The notes under the pieces: model-generated
What the model was told of the DNA's origin: nothing
Databases searched by the model: none
What the model saw: the letters and a program-made list of their open reading frames with translations, nothing else
In this document: positions 27,681-38,610 of the stretch, one piece after another
Layout of the letters: every line of letters starts with the position of its first letter
Numbering within the stretch: position 1 is the first letter of the stretch
Source: Brachypodium distachyon
Taxonomy: Eukaryota > Streptophyta > Magnoliopsida > Poales > Poaceae
Reading direction: 5' to 3'
NCBI RefSeq assembly: GCF_000005505.3
Contig: NC_016131.3
Coordinates: 13,351,501-13,415,500, forward strand
DNA length: 64,000 nucleotides
Translations under genes and position numbers: made by a program

Positions 27681-27989
27681 CCTAGCCTAGCTCTATCCAA
27701 ATCACTGCTACTCCAAGGTTCTGCCTGCTGGAATCAAATCGGCCGGCCCTGGAAGATCATATCATCCCCCAGTCCATTAGCTTTGCCTTAACTACCATAC
27801 GTGGGCGTCACCATTCACCAAAAGCATATGTACCCCCCGGGCGGCCTACCACCTACTATCCTCTCACCACTCAGTTGCAGTTTTTACGTGATATATTTGT
27901 TAGTACGTCGATACTTCGTCAAATTGTAATATTTAGTTAATAATATCGATATAGCGATGCAAAATACAAGTGCTACTTCCAACTCTAGT
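27681..27989. other. GT43 3' flank
   Basis: Probable 3' UTR of the GT43 gene and about 200 bp of AT-rich spacer before the satellite array. No gene. Confidence 0.4.
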
Positions 27990-28238
27990 GTTTTCATGGG
28001 TTACAACACATTTTTTTTTGTTCCCGGCCGATTTTGAGTTACCGTGACCCCAGGTACACGTTTTCGGTCAGCTTCGGACAGATGTAGAAAATTCACCGTT
28101 TTGCCTTTTCGTGAGCTAGAACACAGGTTTTTTTGGATTCTCAGCTGATTTTGAGGTACCTTGACCCCGGGTACACGTTTTTGGACAGCTTTGGGCCGGT
28201 GCAGCAAATTTGCCGTTTTTACCGTATTCGTGGGCTAT
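27990..28238. repeat. Satellite block A, about 110-120 bp monomers
   Basis: Two monomers of a tandem repeat whose core reads TTCCCGGCCGATTTTGAG, GTGACCCC and TACACGTTTTCGG, then AAAATTCACCGTTTT, and CGTGGGCTATAGCACAC in the longer block. This is the left edge of an array continued at 29649. The copies here are diverged. Confidence 0.85.
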
Positions 28239-29648
28239 CAGCCCCGTGCTGCCCCACTCGTTTCGGAAGACGGCGGGACCAACTTCGTCGAAGGTGGAAG
28301 ATTTCACCGAAAGAAGCGCTGATTGCTCGCTTATGACGGGTGATTTTTAGAAAAACCTCCGCGGGCCCACTTTTCGCAATCCAGGTTCCCTGGGGTTAGT
28401 CTCGTCATTCTGCGGCCGTGGGAAAAAACCTAACTCGATTCCATGCCTGGAAGGCAAAGTTGTCAGTGCTTTGCTTTAACCTTGAAATCTGCTTCGTCGA
28501 TTCCTAGAATCGTGGCGATCAAGGCACCCGAAAGGATAGGGTAGACGACGTGCTTCGGACGTGCACCGTCGGAACTGTCCACCCTAACTTCCTATGTGTC
28601 AGCCCCGTGCTACCCCACTCGTTTCGAAAGACGGCAGGACCAACTTCGTCGAAGGTGCAAGATTTCACCGAAAGAAGCGATGATTGCTCGCTTATGATGG
28701 GTGATTTTTAGAAAAACCTCCTCGGGCCCACTTTTCGCAATCCAGGTTCCCTGGGGTTAGTCTTGTCATTCTGCGGCCGTGGGAAAAACCTAACTTGATT
28801 CCATGCCTGGAAGGCAAAGTTGTCAGTGCTTTGCTTTCACCTTAAAATCTGCTTCGTCGGTTCCTAGAATCGCGGCAATCAAGACACCTGAACGGATGGG
28901 GTAGACGACGTGCTTCGGACATGCGCCGTCGGAACTGTCCACCCTAACTTCCTATGTGTCAGCCCCGTGCTACGCCACTCGTTTCGGAAGACGGCGGGAC
29001 CATCTTCGTCGAAGGTGGAAGATTTCACCGAAAGAAGCGCTGATTGCTCGCTTATGATGGGTGATTTTTAGAAAAACCTCCGAGGGCCCACTTTTCGCAA
29101 TCCAGGTTCCCCAGGGTTAGTCTTGTCATTCTGCGGCCGTGGGAAAAACCTAACTTGATTCCATGCCTGGAAGGCAAAGTTGTCAGTGCTTTGCTTTCAC
29201 CTTAAAATCTGCTTCGTCGGTTCCTAGAATCGCGGCAATCAAGACACCTGAACGGATGGGGTAGACGACGTGCTTCGGACATGCGCCGTCGGAACTGTCC
29301 ACCCTAACTTCCTATGTGTCAGCCTCGTGCTACGCCACTCGTTTCGGAAGACGGCGGGACCATCTTCGTCGAAGGTGGAAGATTTCACCGAAAGAAGCGT
29401 TGATTGCTCGCTTATAATGGGTGATTTTTAGAAAAACCTCCGAGGGCCCACTTTTTGCAATCCAGGTTCCCCAGGGTTAGTCTTGTCATTCTGCGGCCGT
29501 GGGAAAAAACCTAGCTCGATTCCATGCCTGGAAGGCAAAGTTGTCAGTGCTTTGCTTTCCCCTTGAAATCTACTTCGTCGGTTCCTAGAATCGCGGCAAT
29601 CAAGGCATCTGAACGGATGGGGTAGACGACGTGCTTCGGACGTGCACA
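28239..29648. repeat. 360-bp tandem repeat, 3.9 units
   Basis: Unit starts at 28239, 28600, 28960 and 29320 (lengths 361, 360, 360 and a truncated 329). Each opens CAGCCCCGTGCTACGCCACTCG (with variants) and includes ATTTCACCGAAAGAAGCG, CAATCCAGGTTCCC and GACGACGTGCTTCGGAC. Units 3 and 4 look nearly identical, so amplification is recent. The block lies inside the 110-120 bp satellite array and shares no obvious sequence with it. No protein is convincingly encoded. Origin unknown. Confidence 0.9.
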
Positions 29649-30981
29649 CATTTTTTGGGTTCCTGGCCGATTTTGAGGTACCCTGACCCCGGGTAGACGT
29701 TTTTGGACGGTTTCGGGCCGTTTTTGTGGGTTACAGCACACGTTTTTTTTTTTGGGTTCCAAGCCGATTTCACGATACCTTGACCCCGGATACACGTTTT
29801 CAGGCGGTTTCAGGCCGATGCAGAAAATTCACCATTTTGGCTGTTTCCGTGGGCTTAGCACACGTTTTTTAAGTTCCCAACCAATTTCACGGTACCTTGA
29901 CCCCGGATACACATTTTCGAGCGGTTTCGAACCAGTGCAGAAAATTCACCATTTTCGTGGTTATAGAACACATTTTTTGGGTTCCCGGGCGATGTCACAA
30001 TACCTTGACCCCGTGTACACGGTTTCAGGCCGTTTCGGGCCGGTGCAGAAAATTCACTGTTCTGACCATTTACATGGCTATAGCACATGTTTTTGGGGTT
30101 CCCGGCTGATTTTGTGTTACCGTGACCCCGCCTACACGTTTTCCGGCCGTTTCGGTCCGGTGCAGAAACTTCACCATTTCCGTGGGCTATAGCACACGTT
30201 TCTTGTTCCTGGCCGATTTCACGATACGTTGACCCCGGGTACACGTTTTCAGGCGGTTTCGTGGGCTACACGTTTTTGGGTTTTCGTGGGCTATAGCACG
30301 TGTTTTTTGGGTTCCCTGTGATTTCACGATACCTTGACCAGGGGTACATTGTTTCGGGCCGGTGCAGAAAGTTCACCGTTTTGACTGTTTTCATGTGCTA
30401 ACACACGTTTTTTCGGTTCCTGGCTGACTTCACGATACAGTGAACCCGGGTACACGATTTCGGCCACTTTCAGGCCGGTGCAAAAAATTCACCGTTTTAG
30501 CCGTTTTAGTGGGCACACGTTTTTTGGGTTCCCGGACAATTTCACGATACCCTGACCCCGGGTATACGTTTTCGGGCAGTTTCGGGCCAGTGCAGAAAAT
30601 TCACCGTTTTCACCATTTTCGTGGGCTTTTGGGTTCCCAACCGATTTCACGATACCGTGACCACGGATACACGTTTTCGGTGAAGAAAATTCACCGCTTT
30701 GGCCGTGTTCGTGGGCTATAAAACACATTTTTTGGGTTCCCGGACAATTTCACGATACCGTCATGCCAGGTACACGTTTTTGAGCAGTTTCGGGCTAGTG
30801 CAGAAAATTCTCCGTTTGGCCGTTTTAGTGGGCTATAACACACGTTATTTGGGCTCCTTGACAATTTCACGATACCGTGACTCCGGGTACACATTTTCGT
30901 GCAGTTTCGGGCAGTGCAGAAAATTCACCGTTTTGCCCGTTTACGTGGGCTACCACCGGTTTTGAGATACCGTGACCCCGC
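29649..30981. repeat. Satellite block B, about 12 monomers of 100-119 bp
   Basis: The landmark (CACGATACC.TGACCCCGG) recurs near 29690, 29773, 29891, 29999, 30116, 30222, 30324, 30434, 30546, 30651, 30756, 30868 and 30964. Spacings are about 96-119 bp. Monomers include TTTTTTGGGTTCCCGG, TACACGTTTTCGGGC, GGTGCAGAAAATTCACCG and CGTGGGCTATAGCACAC. The part CCGTTTTCGTGGGCTAT followed by CACG..TTTGGG.TCCC resembles the wheat/rye pSc119.2 (120-bp) satellite as I remember it. Monomers are diverged, with several deletions. The array ends abruptly at the symplekin-derived fragment. Confidence 0.88.
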
Positions 30982-33020
30982 CAATTGATTTAGAGCTTTT
31001 GCCAAAACTTGCTGAGTGAACATTGTCCTTTGCTCAAAGCAAGCAGCACATGCATCCAAAACCTGGGTCCTGCAAAACGAAGTCCATACTTTTATAGATT
31101 AGAAAAATTCAGGCAGGATAAAATCCAATCTTGTAAATGTCAGCAAGAACTTGAAGTTTAACTCGGGTACAGAGAAAGTTCTTTATGGAGGAAATCAGAT
31201 CTTGAGATGGCACTGCTCCATCAGTGGGAGTTTGTAAAACCTGCATGGCAATGCAATATCTTGGATTATACAAATGAATTTAAATGAAAGAAATTCACTG
31301 ATCAAGACATATTTTCCTGAACCTTCTTTCACATACACGTGAAAGTAGAACTTTGATCAATAAGAGACAACATTTATTAAAGAAGCAAAAAACAGAGTAC
31401 AACTTGCACCTGCCTGAGGAGGTCCCGACTGTCAGCTGGTGGATCTGAGATGATCCCAAGAAGATCAGGAGAGGATCTTATCGTGCGAATCAGAATAGGT
31501 ACTTGTCTGTGAACTGCCAGGAAAACATACATTTATAGTTCAATCACAGACTGCTTTCTGATTTTTGGCTTAAAACTTTGGTTGGGCTTAAAACTTGTCT
31601 GTGTTCTTTTGGAGCAAAGTCAAAAGCACATATTTAGGTGCTTTTGTGGCTTATAAGCCAAAAGTCAAACCAAACAGGGCCTGAAACAATTATCTGGTCT
31701 ATTGGCAAATCAGAAAGTGTAGGATGCAAGACCTGTTTGGCCCCCTGTGGTAAACTACCATATATTGCAAATACACACCGGAGAAGGGAATGCTTCTGGC
31801 AGTAAGATACAATCCACATTCTGTTAATAGAATTCACATAATCAGAGAAAGGGTTGTAGAGCAGTAACCAATAACTTTGGTGCACAAAGCAAAATAGAGT
31901 GACATCGAAGTTTGAGCTTCTGCTACTGAAGCTTAATTTTCTAAACCACCATCCTTCAGAAAACATAAAGTCAAGCAAATCAGAAAAGATGGGTTATACT
32001 GCTTGGAGAGGAACCGAAAACATAAAATGGAAGTCTATGCTGCTAAGAGCATGTTCCAAACCTATACAGCAGTGCATTTCTTATCTTCCTTTTCTGTTTT
32101 CAACAGTTTTTTTAGATTAGTTATTCACTTCAAGATTAAATTCAAGGCAATCCGATTTAAGAATCATCTAAAACCGTGGTTAGTTCAAAATTGTAGCAGA
32201 GGAATTTGTGAAAGAAATTAGAGGAAGAACCATACCTCGTGAACTTCAGATGTAGCCATTTCAGCAGCTTTGGCAGATTCAGTAGCTGGAATCACTTCCA
32301 GCACTGAATCAAAATTTTCATTTGCAAAATCTTCAATCCTTTTAGAAATGATTGCCATGGGAAATAGCTTATTTGCTACCTGTTGAACACCAAATGACAA
32401 ATCCAGTGAACAAAAATCACATGCGTGCATCTTTCTTACAAGCAGGAAGAATTATGGGCCAAACGTATTGCCATCATGCGAACCTCATCTAGACGATTGA
32501 TTGAACTCTAAGAAACACAGCTACTTAGTGACATAAAAAAGAAACAGGAAACAGCACTACAGATAATACTTCCAGCAGAAAAGTTGTAATAGACCATAAA
32601 AACAAACCACAAAGGATAGCCATTGTGGAAGTATTACTGCTGTAATTACATCTTCAGAGTTCATCCTAAAGCTCATGTAAGTGAATGGAGAATAGAAATG
32701 ACCAACCAGTACTTGTACTTTATGTATTGAAACACCCTCAAAAGAAGTAGGCAATTGATTTAGTGCTTCACAATTGTACCAAGAAATGCAAAATAAAATA
32801 AAGCTGCAATTCATGACAAGTTTGCTTTCTTTTGTGCTCTACCACCAAATCAGAAGTCAAAACAGATTACTCTCACACTGGCAGATGTCCTAGGCATGGT
32901 ATTGTCAGTTTGCAACTAATGAAATAAATAGTATCAGATATATATCATGGTGTCCGTACAGCACCTGCAGAGCAATCTTCAGACATATGTCCCGGTTGGA
33001 AGGTTATAACATGATAAGGT
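30982..33020 (-). pseudogene. Decayed partial copy of symplekin (exons 22 and 18-12)
   Basis: This segment copies the middle of the symplekin gene (45772-49005), exons and introns alike, in the same orientation, so it is a segmental duplication. The exon-22 copy (30982-31062) is fused directly to sequence from the exon-19 acceptor, deleting about 1.2 kb with exons 20-21 and most of 19. Decay is clear. The 3' end of exon 18 is lost near 31180. The exon-17 acceptor is changed from AG to TG (about 31518-31520). There is an in-frame TAA in the exon-15 copy (31933-31935), and the exon-13 splice sites are damaged (about 32455 and 32508). An insertion of about 110 bp (about 31575-31685) with GGCTTATAAGCC-type ends is absent from the parent. 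It is not expected to make protein. Confidence 0.9.
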
Positions 33021-33912
33021 TCCAGACAAGAATTCCTACAGGATTTCAAAACACAAGAATATTGGTAGAGTTGTCTTCGGATGGTGAAAAATGAACGTAG
33101 GAATTTTACAAGAACTGGTACAATGCCTGTGCGAGGTTGCAACGGAACAATAAAATTAAGCATATATAAACATGGTAAAAGTATCATTATTGTTCGAAAA
33201 CATCTCGGTCGCTGAAGGGAAAAGCTGAGTTGGAACTTTGGAGGGAGAAAACCGAGCTCGCTGAAGGGCTACAAGACTGCTACATCCGAATTCGCACAGG
33301 GAGAACGTAAGTAGTATTCGACACATCACACGACATTATAAATAAGGGGACAACCCGGTTCACAGTCAAGGGCGGAGGACTCGGTAGGGCAAGGTAGGGC
33401 GGCCTTGATTTTTGCCTCAGTCACGAATTGGGGAAGATTAAGGAGATGAAGCGGGGATCTGTTGGTGGGGTGATGGGAGGAGAAACGGTCGGGAACGAGA
33501 GAATTGAAGCGGGGATAGATGCCTGCGGTGGAGGCGCTCGCGCGAGGAGGAAGACGAGCGATCGATGGAGCGAGGGGGCTGGGGCGCTCGGCAGCGGGAC
33601 GGGTGGCGGCGCTCGCTCGAGGAGGAAGACGAGCGACGGGGTTGGGGCGCTCGCGCGAGGAGGAATACGAGCGACGGAGCGACGGGGTTGGGGCGCTCGG
33701 CAGCGGGATGGATGGCGGCGCTCGGTCGAGGAGGAAGACGAGCGACGGAGTTCGACCGTTGGGAGCGAGATGGGCCAGGGCCCAGGAAGGGAAGGTCGGC
33801 AAGGAAGAAAAATGAGATATAAATGCTACGTAAAAAAATATATTTTTGGATCTACTAGCTGAAATGCCCGTGAAAAGTGTGTTGAAACGGGACAACAAAA
33901 TAAAATGATATA
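33021..33912. other. Spacer with GC-rich minisatellite
   Basis: No real gene. At about 33530-33760 a GC-rich phrase containing GGCGCTCG.GCGAGGAGGAAGACGAGCGA is repeated about four times with variable spacing. It creates long open frames of low-complexity Arg/Gly/Ala sequence that should not be read as genes. A phrase near 33860 (TAGCTGAAATGCCCGTG) resembles common Triticeae transposon ends. Confidence 0.5.
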
Positions 33913-34020
33913 TTCTCGACGACCCATATTACTTGTCGAAATGTTACGTGTATCTAGACGCAAACATAGATACATCCATATTTTGATAAATTTGAGACTA
34001 ATGATATGGGTCAGAGGAAG
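33913..34020. mobile_element. Stowaway-like MITE
   Basis: A 108-bp unit between TA dinucleotides (33911-33912 and 34021-34022) with inverted ends around CGACCCATATTACTTGTCG and ATGATATGGGTCAGAGGAAG. The core contains GAAATGTTACGTGTATCTAGACG, also found in the MITEs at 38265, 38496 and (partly) 44699. Confidence 0.65.
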
Positions 34021-34845
34021 TAGCACAAAATATGGCACGAAGTGTCAGCGACGCATGACATCACCTCTTCCTTTCTCGATCCTCGTCCGTGCGTTGCCAC
34101 GGCCTTTAAAGTACACCACATATTATTCCATATTAATGCATTGGAGACACAAGTTTTTTCTAGATTAATTTATGACCTGCTCTTAAGTTATGCCCAATAA
34201 TGTTAAAAAACATAGCTACTGCACAACACTGATATATAGTGTCTTCAAGCAAACCTCTGTATCTCAAAAATCTGCAAAACCGATAGAAGGGTGCTCTATT
34301 CAACCAGAACATATTCTTACAAGTTGTGCATCCCTCCAAAATTTGTTCAAATAATCCATTCTCATCATATCCCGCTGGTCAATTGGCGCATACCTTCTTG
34401 CTCTTTTTTTCCTTTTTCTGGACTGAACAACAACAGCAGCCCATATAACCAACTTTGTGTGATTGGCCATGTACAACGGAGGACAAACAATGCTCAATCA
34501 ATCACCATCTCTGAGCTCTCAGCACAAACACACAGCATGCACATGATAGCAAGAAGGCAAAAAAAGAAAAATAGAGCTGCAATCAAGGCAATGAATTAAA
34601 TTAGATCCAGAATACATATCCACATTGTTCATGTCCGGAATCATGCCAATTTTACGACTGAATGAACCCATTTAATTGTGATATGGCTTTTGTTTGCTAC
34701 AAGAAATCATTGAAGTTAAATTTTGCACTCATAATCTTGTTCTGTAGTTCTTGACGCATCTACTTGCACTAGTATGTTTCATCATATAAATATCACATTA
34801 CTGTTAAATGAAAGACACGAGGACTTTTCATAAGAAGCTACTTAC
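34021..34845. other. Intergenic spacer, no gene
   Basis: AT-rich DNA with no recognisable gene. The phrase CGTGCGTTGCCACGG near 34090 resembles common grass transposon borders. Short open frames are not supported. Confidence 0.4.
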
Positions 34846-34990
34846 CACTTGTTGTGCTTGCTCAACAAAAGAAAGTACATCTCCCATTCCCAAGATAAGC
34901 TGGGCCATACGATCTCTGATCCTCAACACGTTCTCCCTCGCCCGACAACTTGATGAGCTTTCCAGACACCCGCAGAGTTCGACAATTGTA
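34846..34990 (-). pseudogene. Fragment of chloroplast SRP54 (cpSRP54) gene
   Basis: Read on the minus strand, one frame gives VSGKLIKLSGEGERVED. After a frame shift, the next frame gives DRMAQLILGMGDVLSFVEQ followed by AQQV. Both match consecutive parts of the plastid signal recognition particle GTPase cpSRP54, between the G and M domains. The few residues that normally join them are missing, which causes the shift. The fragment ends at an intact GTAAGT donor (34845-34840), so it came from genomic DNA and not from a processed mRNA. No neighbouring cpSRP54 exon is visible. Confidence 0.75.
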
Positions 34991-36150
<1,160 letters not shown>

Positions 36151-36239
36151 CCTCCGAATAAAAACAAGTGTAATGTTGTACTAACTTATTAGTACAAAGC
36201 TATAATAAATATGAGACACTTGTTATGACTCGAAAGGAG
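36151..36239. mobile_element. Stowaway-like MITE
   Basis: 89-bp unit flanked by TA, with ends CCTCCGAATAAAAACAAGTG and CACTTGTTATGACTCGAAAGGAG in partial inverted match and a small hairpin core (ACTAACTTATTAGT). Confidence 0.55.
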
Positions 36240-36241
36240 TA

Positions 36242-37504
36242 TTAGTTCTAAGTTGACGAATCAGATCCGTTGGATTAAAATCTGTGGCCATCTTCGCTCT
36301 CTCCTCTTCCACATGATATGGTTGGGTTAAGATTCGACGGTCGAGTGCGTCAATTGATCTCTAACTAAAAACCAGTCATGTTTGTTTCTTGGTGTCAAAG
36401 AAAGAAAAAAGAATTTGCTTTTCGTTTGAAATTTTTGTCTATTTTCTGACTCTTAACCATGATTCATTGAGTTTTTTTGACTCCCTTACAATTAGAATTT
36501 TGTCATTATTCGTTTGTAAATTTTGTCTATTTTGGTACAAAATCACCGAGAAACCATGCGTCGTCGTCTTCCTTTTCTTTTCCTTCTTCTTCCTACTCCG
36601 GGACGACACTAATGATCGAAAACAAGAGGATGCATAATTTATTCGGATTCCCTCTTTGGCGCCCAACCGCGCCGCGCGGTTAGTTTTATCTGCAAAAAAT
36701 CCATCATGGGCCCCACCTCTTTCTTATCTCACGTCTCCATCTCTCCCGATTTCTCTCCTTCCCAGTTTCCTTGGTCATCTCTCCTGAGTCCCGATTCTCT
36801 CCCTTCCCAGCGATTGCTTCCCTCCCCTTCCTCCCGAGCGGCGCAGGCGAGAGCGGGAGCCGGTGACGCCACGGCCGGCCGTGGCAGAGCTAGAGACAAC
36901 GACGACGCGGCCGGCGGCGGAGGCGAGCAGGTGATGGTGGATTAGAGCCGACCTCGACGACCCTAACTTAGGGTTGTGGGCGGGGGGTCGCCGGCGTCGG
37001 AGAAGACCTACAATTTCCGGGCGTAGGGGGATGGCCAGGGCGGCGGATGGAGCATGGCGGGCGGCGAGGCGTCGCGGGTGGCGGGAGACAACGGGCCGGT
37101 TGGGCCGGCGGGTCGACGGCGGCGGCACTCCTCCTTCCTTGAGTTGGTCGGAATCCTCATGTATATTCACCTGGTCGAAAATCGTCCACCCAACTAGCTC
37201 TGCCCTAATTTATTGGCATTCAACAAACTTTATGGCCGATATATAGTTGTTTCAGTTACTGCTCCACTTGACTGCGTTGCTCAAGTAACCGCAAATGTAC
37301 TACCGGGGTGACCCAAACAAAAATGGAGCACGTACGTACGTCCCATTCGGTCAACCACCACCTCCATTCACCACCATGCCTCTGCTGGAGTACTACAAGA
37401 CACCTCCAATTGAACTGGATTGGAACTAGTCCACTCCACTGGCTAGTGCTGCACTAGCGTAGAGATCGAACAAGGATGAGGACGAGCTCAAGCCTAGCCT
37501 AGCA
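36242..37504. other. Intergenic, GC-rich island at 36830-37130
   Basis: No gene recognised. The GC-rich stretch has open frames on both strands without a known domain. The last 200 bp, with CGTACGTACGT and CACCACC phrases, leads into the peroxidase pseudogene and was probably its promoter. Confidence 0.4.
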
Positions 37505-38205
37505 ATGTCGTCGATCGTCTTCCCCGATGCTCCTTCTCCTCCTGTGCTGCTTCACCGCTGCTGCTGTGCATGCCCGAGGGCGGAGCAGATCGACGTGAGG
37601 GAGCAGGTGGAGACGCTGTACGAGGAGCACGGCAACACGGCCGTGTCCTGGCTCAGGGCCCTCTTACACGACTGCGACGCCACCGCCGCGCGCCGGCCTC
37701 TCGATCGCCGAGGAGCTTCGGCATGAGGAACTTCAAGTACGTCGACGCCATCAAGTCCGTCTCCTGCGCCGACATCCTCGCCCTCGCCGCCAGGGACGGT
37801 GAGGACGGGGCGGAGGGACGGCACCGAGGCGGAGCAATTCATCCCCAACCATATATAATGACACCGTGTCGGCCGTGCTGGCACGGTTTGGGCGCGCATT
37901 CCGTTGGCCGGGTTCATTGCTTCAACCTGATCGTGGCACGGCTCTACCCGGAGGTGGACGACGACACCATGGAGCCGGCATACGGGACCTACCTACGAGG
38001 CTCATGACACGGAACGACCGTGACACGCCCATGGTGCTTGACAACATGGACCCCCGCACATCGCCGTTCGTCAAGAAGATGGCCGCCGACAACACATACT
38101 TCCATGAGCGTTTCGCAGCCGGCCGATCAACATGTCCGAGAACAACCCACTTACCGGCGACGAGGGAGAGATCAGGAAGGATTGCAAGTTCATCAACCGT
38201 TAATG
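37505..38205 (+). pseudogene. Class III peroxidase pseudogene
   Basis: Pieces of a secretory heme peroxidase in order but in different frames. A signal-peptide-like MLLLLLCCFTAAAVHA (from about 37528) lies in one frame. REQVETLYEEHG and LRALLHDCDA (distal His) are in a second. FGMRNFKYVDAIK and VSCADILALAARDG are in a third. GAHSVGRVHC (proximal His) follows, then DPRTSPFVKKMAADNTYFHE, and finally TGDEGEIRKDCKFIN. The mature N-terminus, parts between the distal and proximal domains and the region before the DNM phrase are deleted, and several frame shifts are needed. An intact enzyme has about 320-350 residues. Not expected to function. Confidence 0.85.
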
Positions 38206-38264
38206 CATAATTAAGGTAATTAATATGTATGTATGTATTTCCAATGCAGCTATCTTAAATCCTA

Positions 38265-38366
38265 CTCCCCCTGTTCTTGTCGAAATATTACATGTATCTA
38301 GACACTTTGTAGGAATAAATACATCCATTTTTGCGCAAATTTGAGAAAAGAATTATGTAACAGAGG
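38265..38366. mobile_element. Stowaway-like MITE, diverged
   Basis: 102 bp between TA dinucleotides (38263-38264, 38367-38368). The left end CTCCCCCTGTTCTTGTCG and core GAAATATTACATGTATCTAGAC match the MITE at 38496; the right end is worn. Confidence 0.55.
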
Positions 38367-38495
38367 TAGCACTTACCATACACATTAAATACATATTCAG
38401 ATACATCTTTACTTATGATATGTATTTTTCTTTTGAGGGGACTTGTGGTTTGTGTTTTAGAGTTGTCTACTATCTAAATAATTTCATTTTTAATA

Positions 38496-38608
38496 CTCTC
38501 TCCGATCCATATTATTTGTCGAAATATTACATGTATCTAGACGCTTTTTGAACATAAATACATCCACATTGGGGCACATTTTACACAAGTAATATGGGTC
38601 AGAGGGAG
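38496..38608. mobile_element. Stowaway-like MITE
   Basis: 113 bp flanked by TA (38494-38495, 38609-38610). Ends CTCTCTCCGATCCATATTA and TAATATGGGTCAGAGGGAG are inverted repeats. The core GAAATATTACATGTATCTAGACGC is shared with the MITEs at 38265 and 33913. Confidence 0.75.
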
Positions 38609-38610
38609 TA

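Noticed and set aside
29752..30192. A 146-codon open frame with repeated phrases such as SRYLDPGYTFS
   Set aside because: It is the translation of satellite monomers; the period follows the DNA repeat and there is no start or splice context.
27990..30981. Possible CRISPR array because of regular repeats
   Set aside because: The monomers are contiguous satellite units without unique spacers, no cas genes occur, and the DNA is plant nuclear.
33196..33307. Short open frame (phrases ELELWREKTELAEGL, DCYIRIRTGRT) ending near a GTAAGT
   Set aside because: It looks exon-like, but I recognise no family and no neighbouring exon, so it is not listed as a gene.
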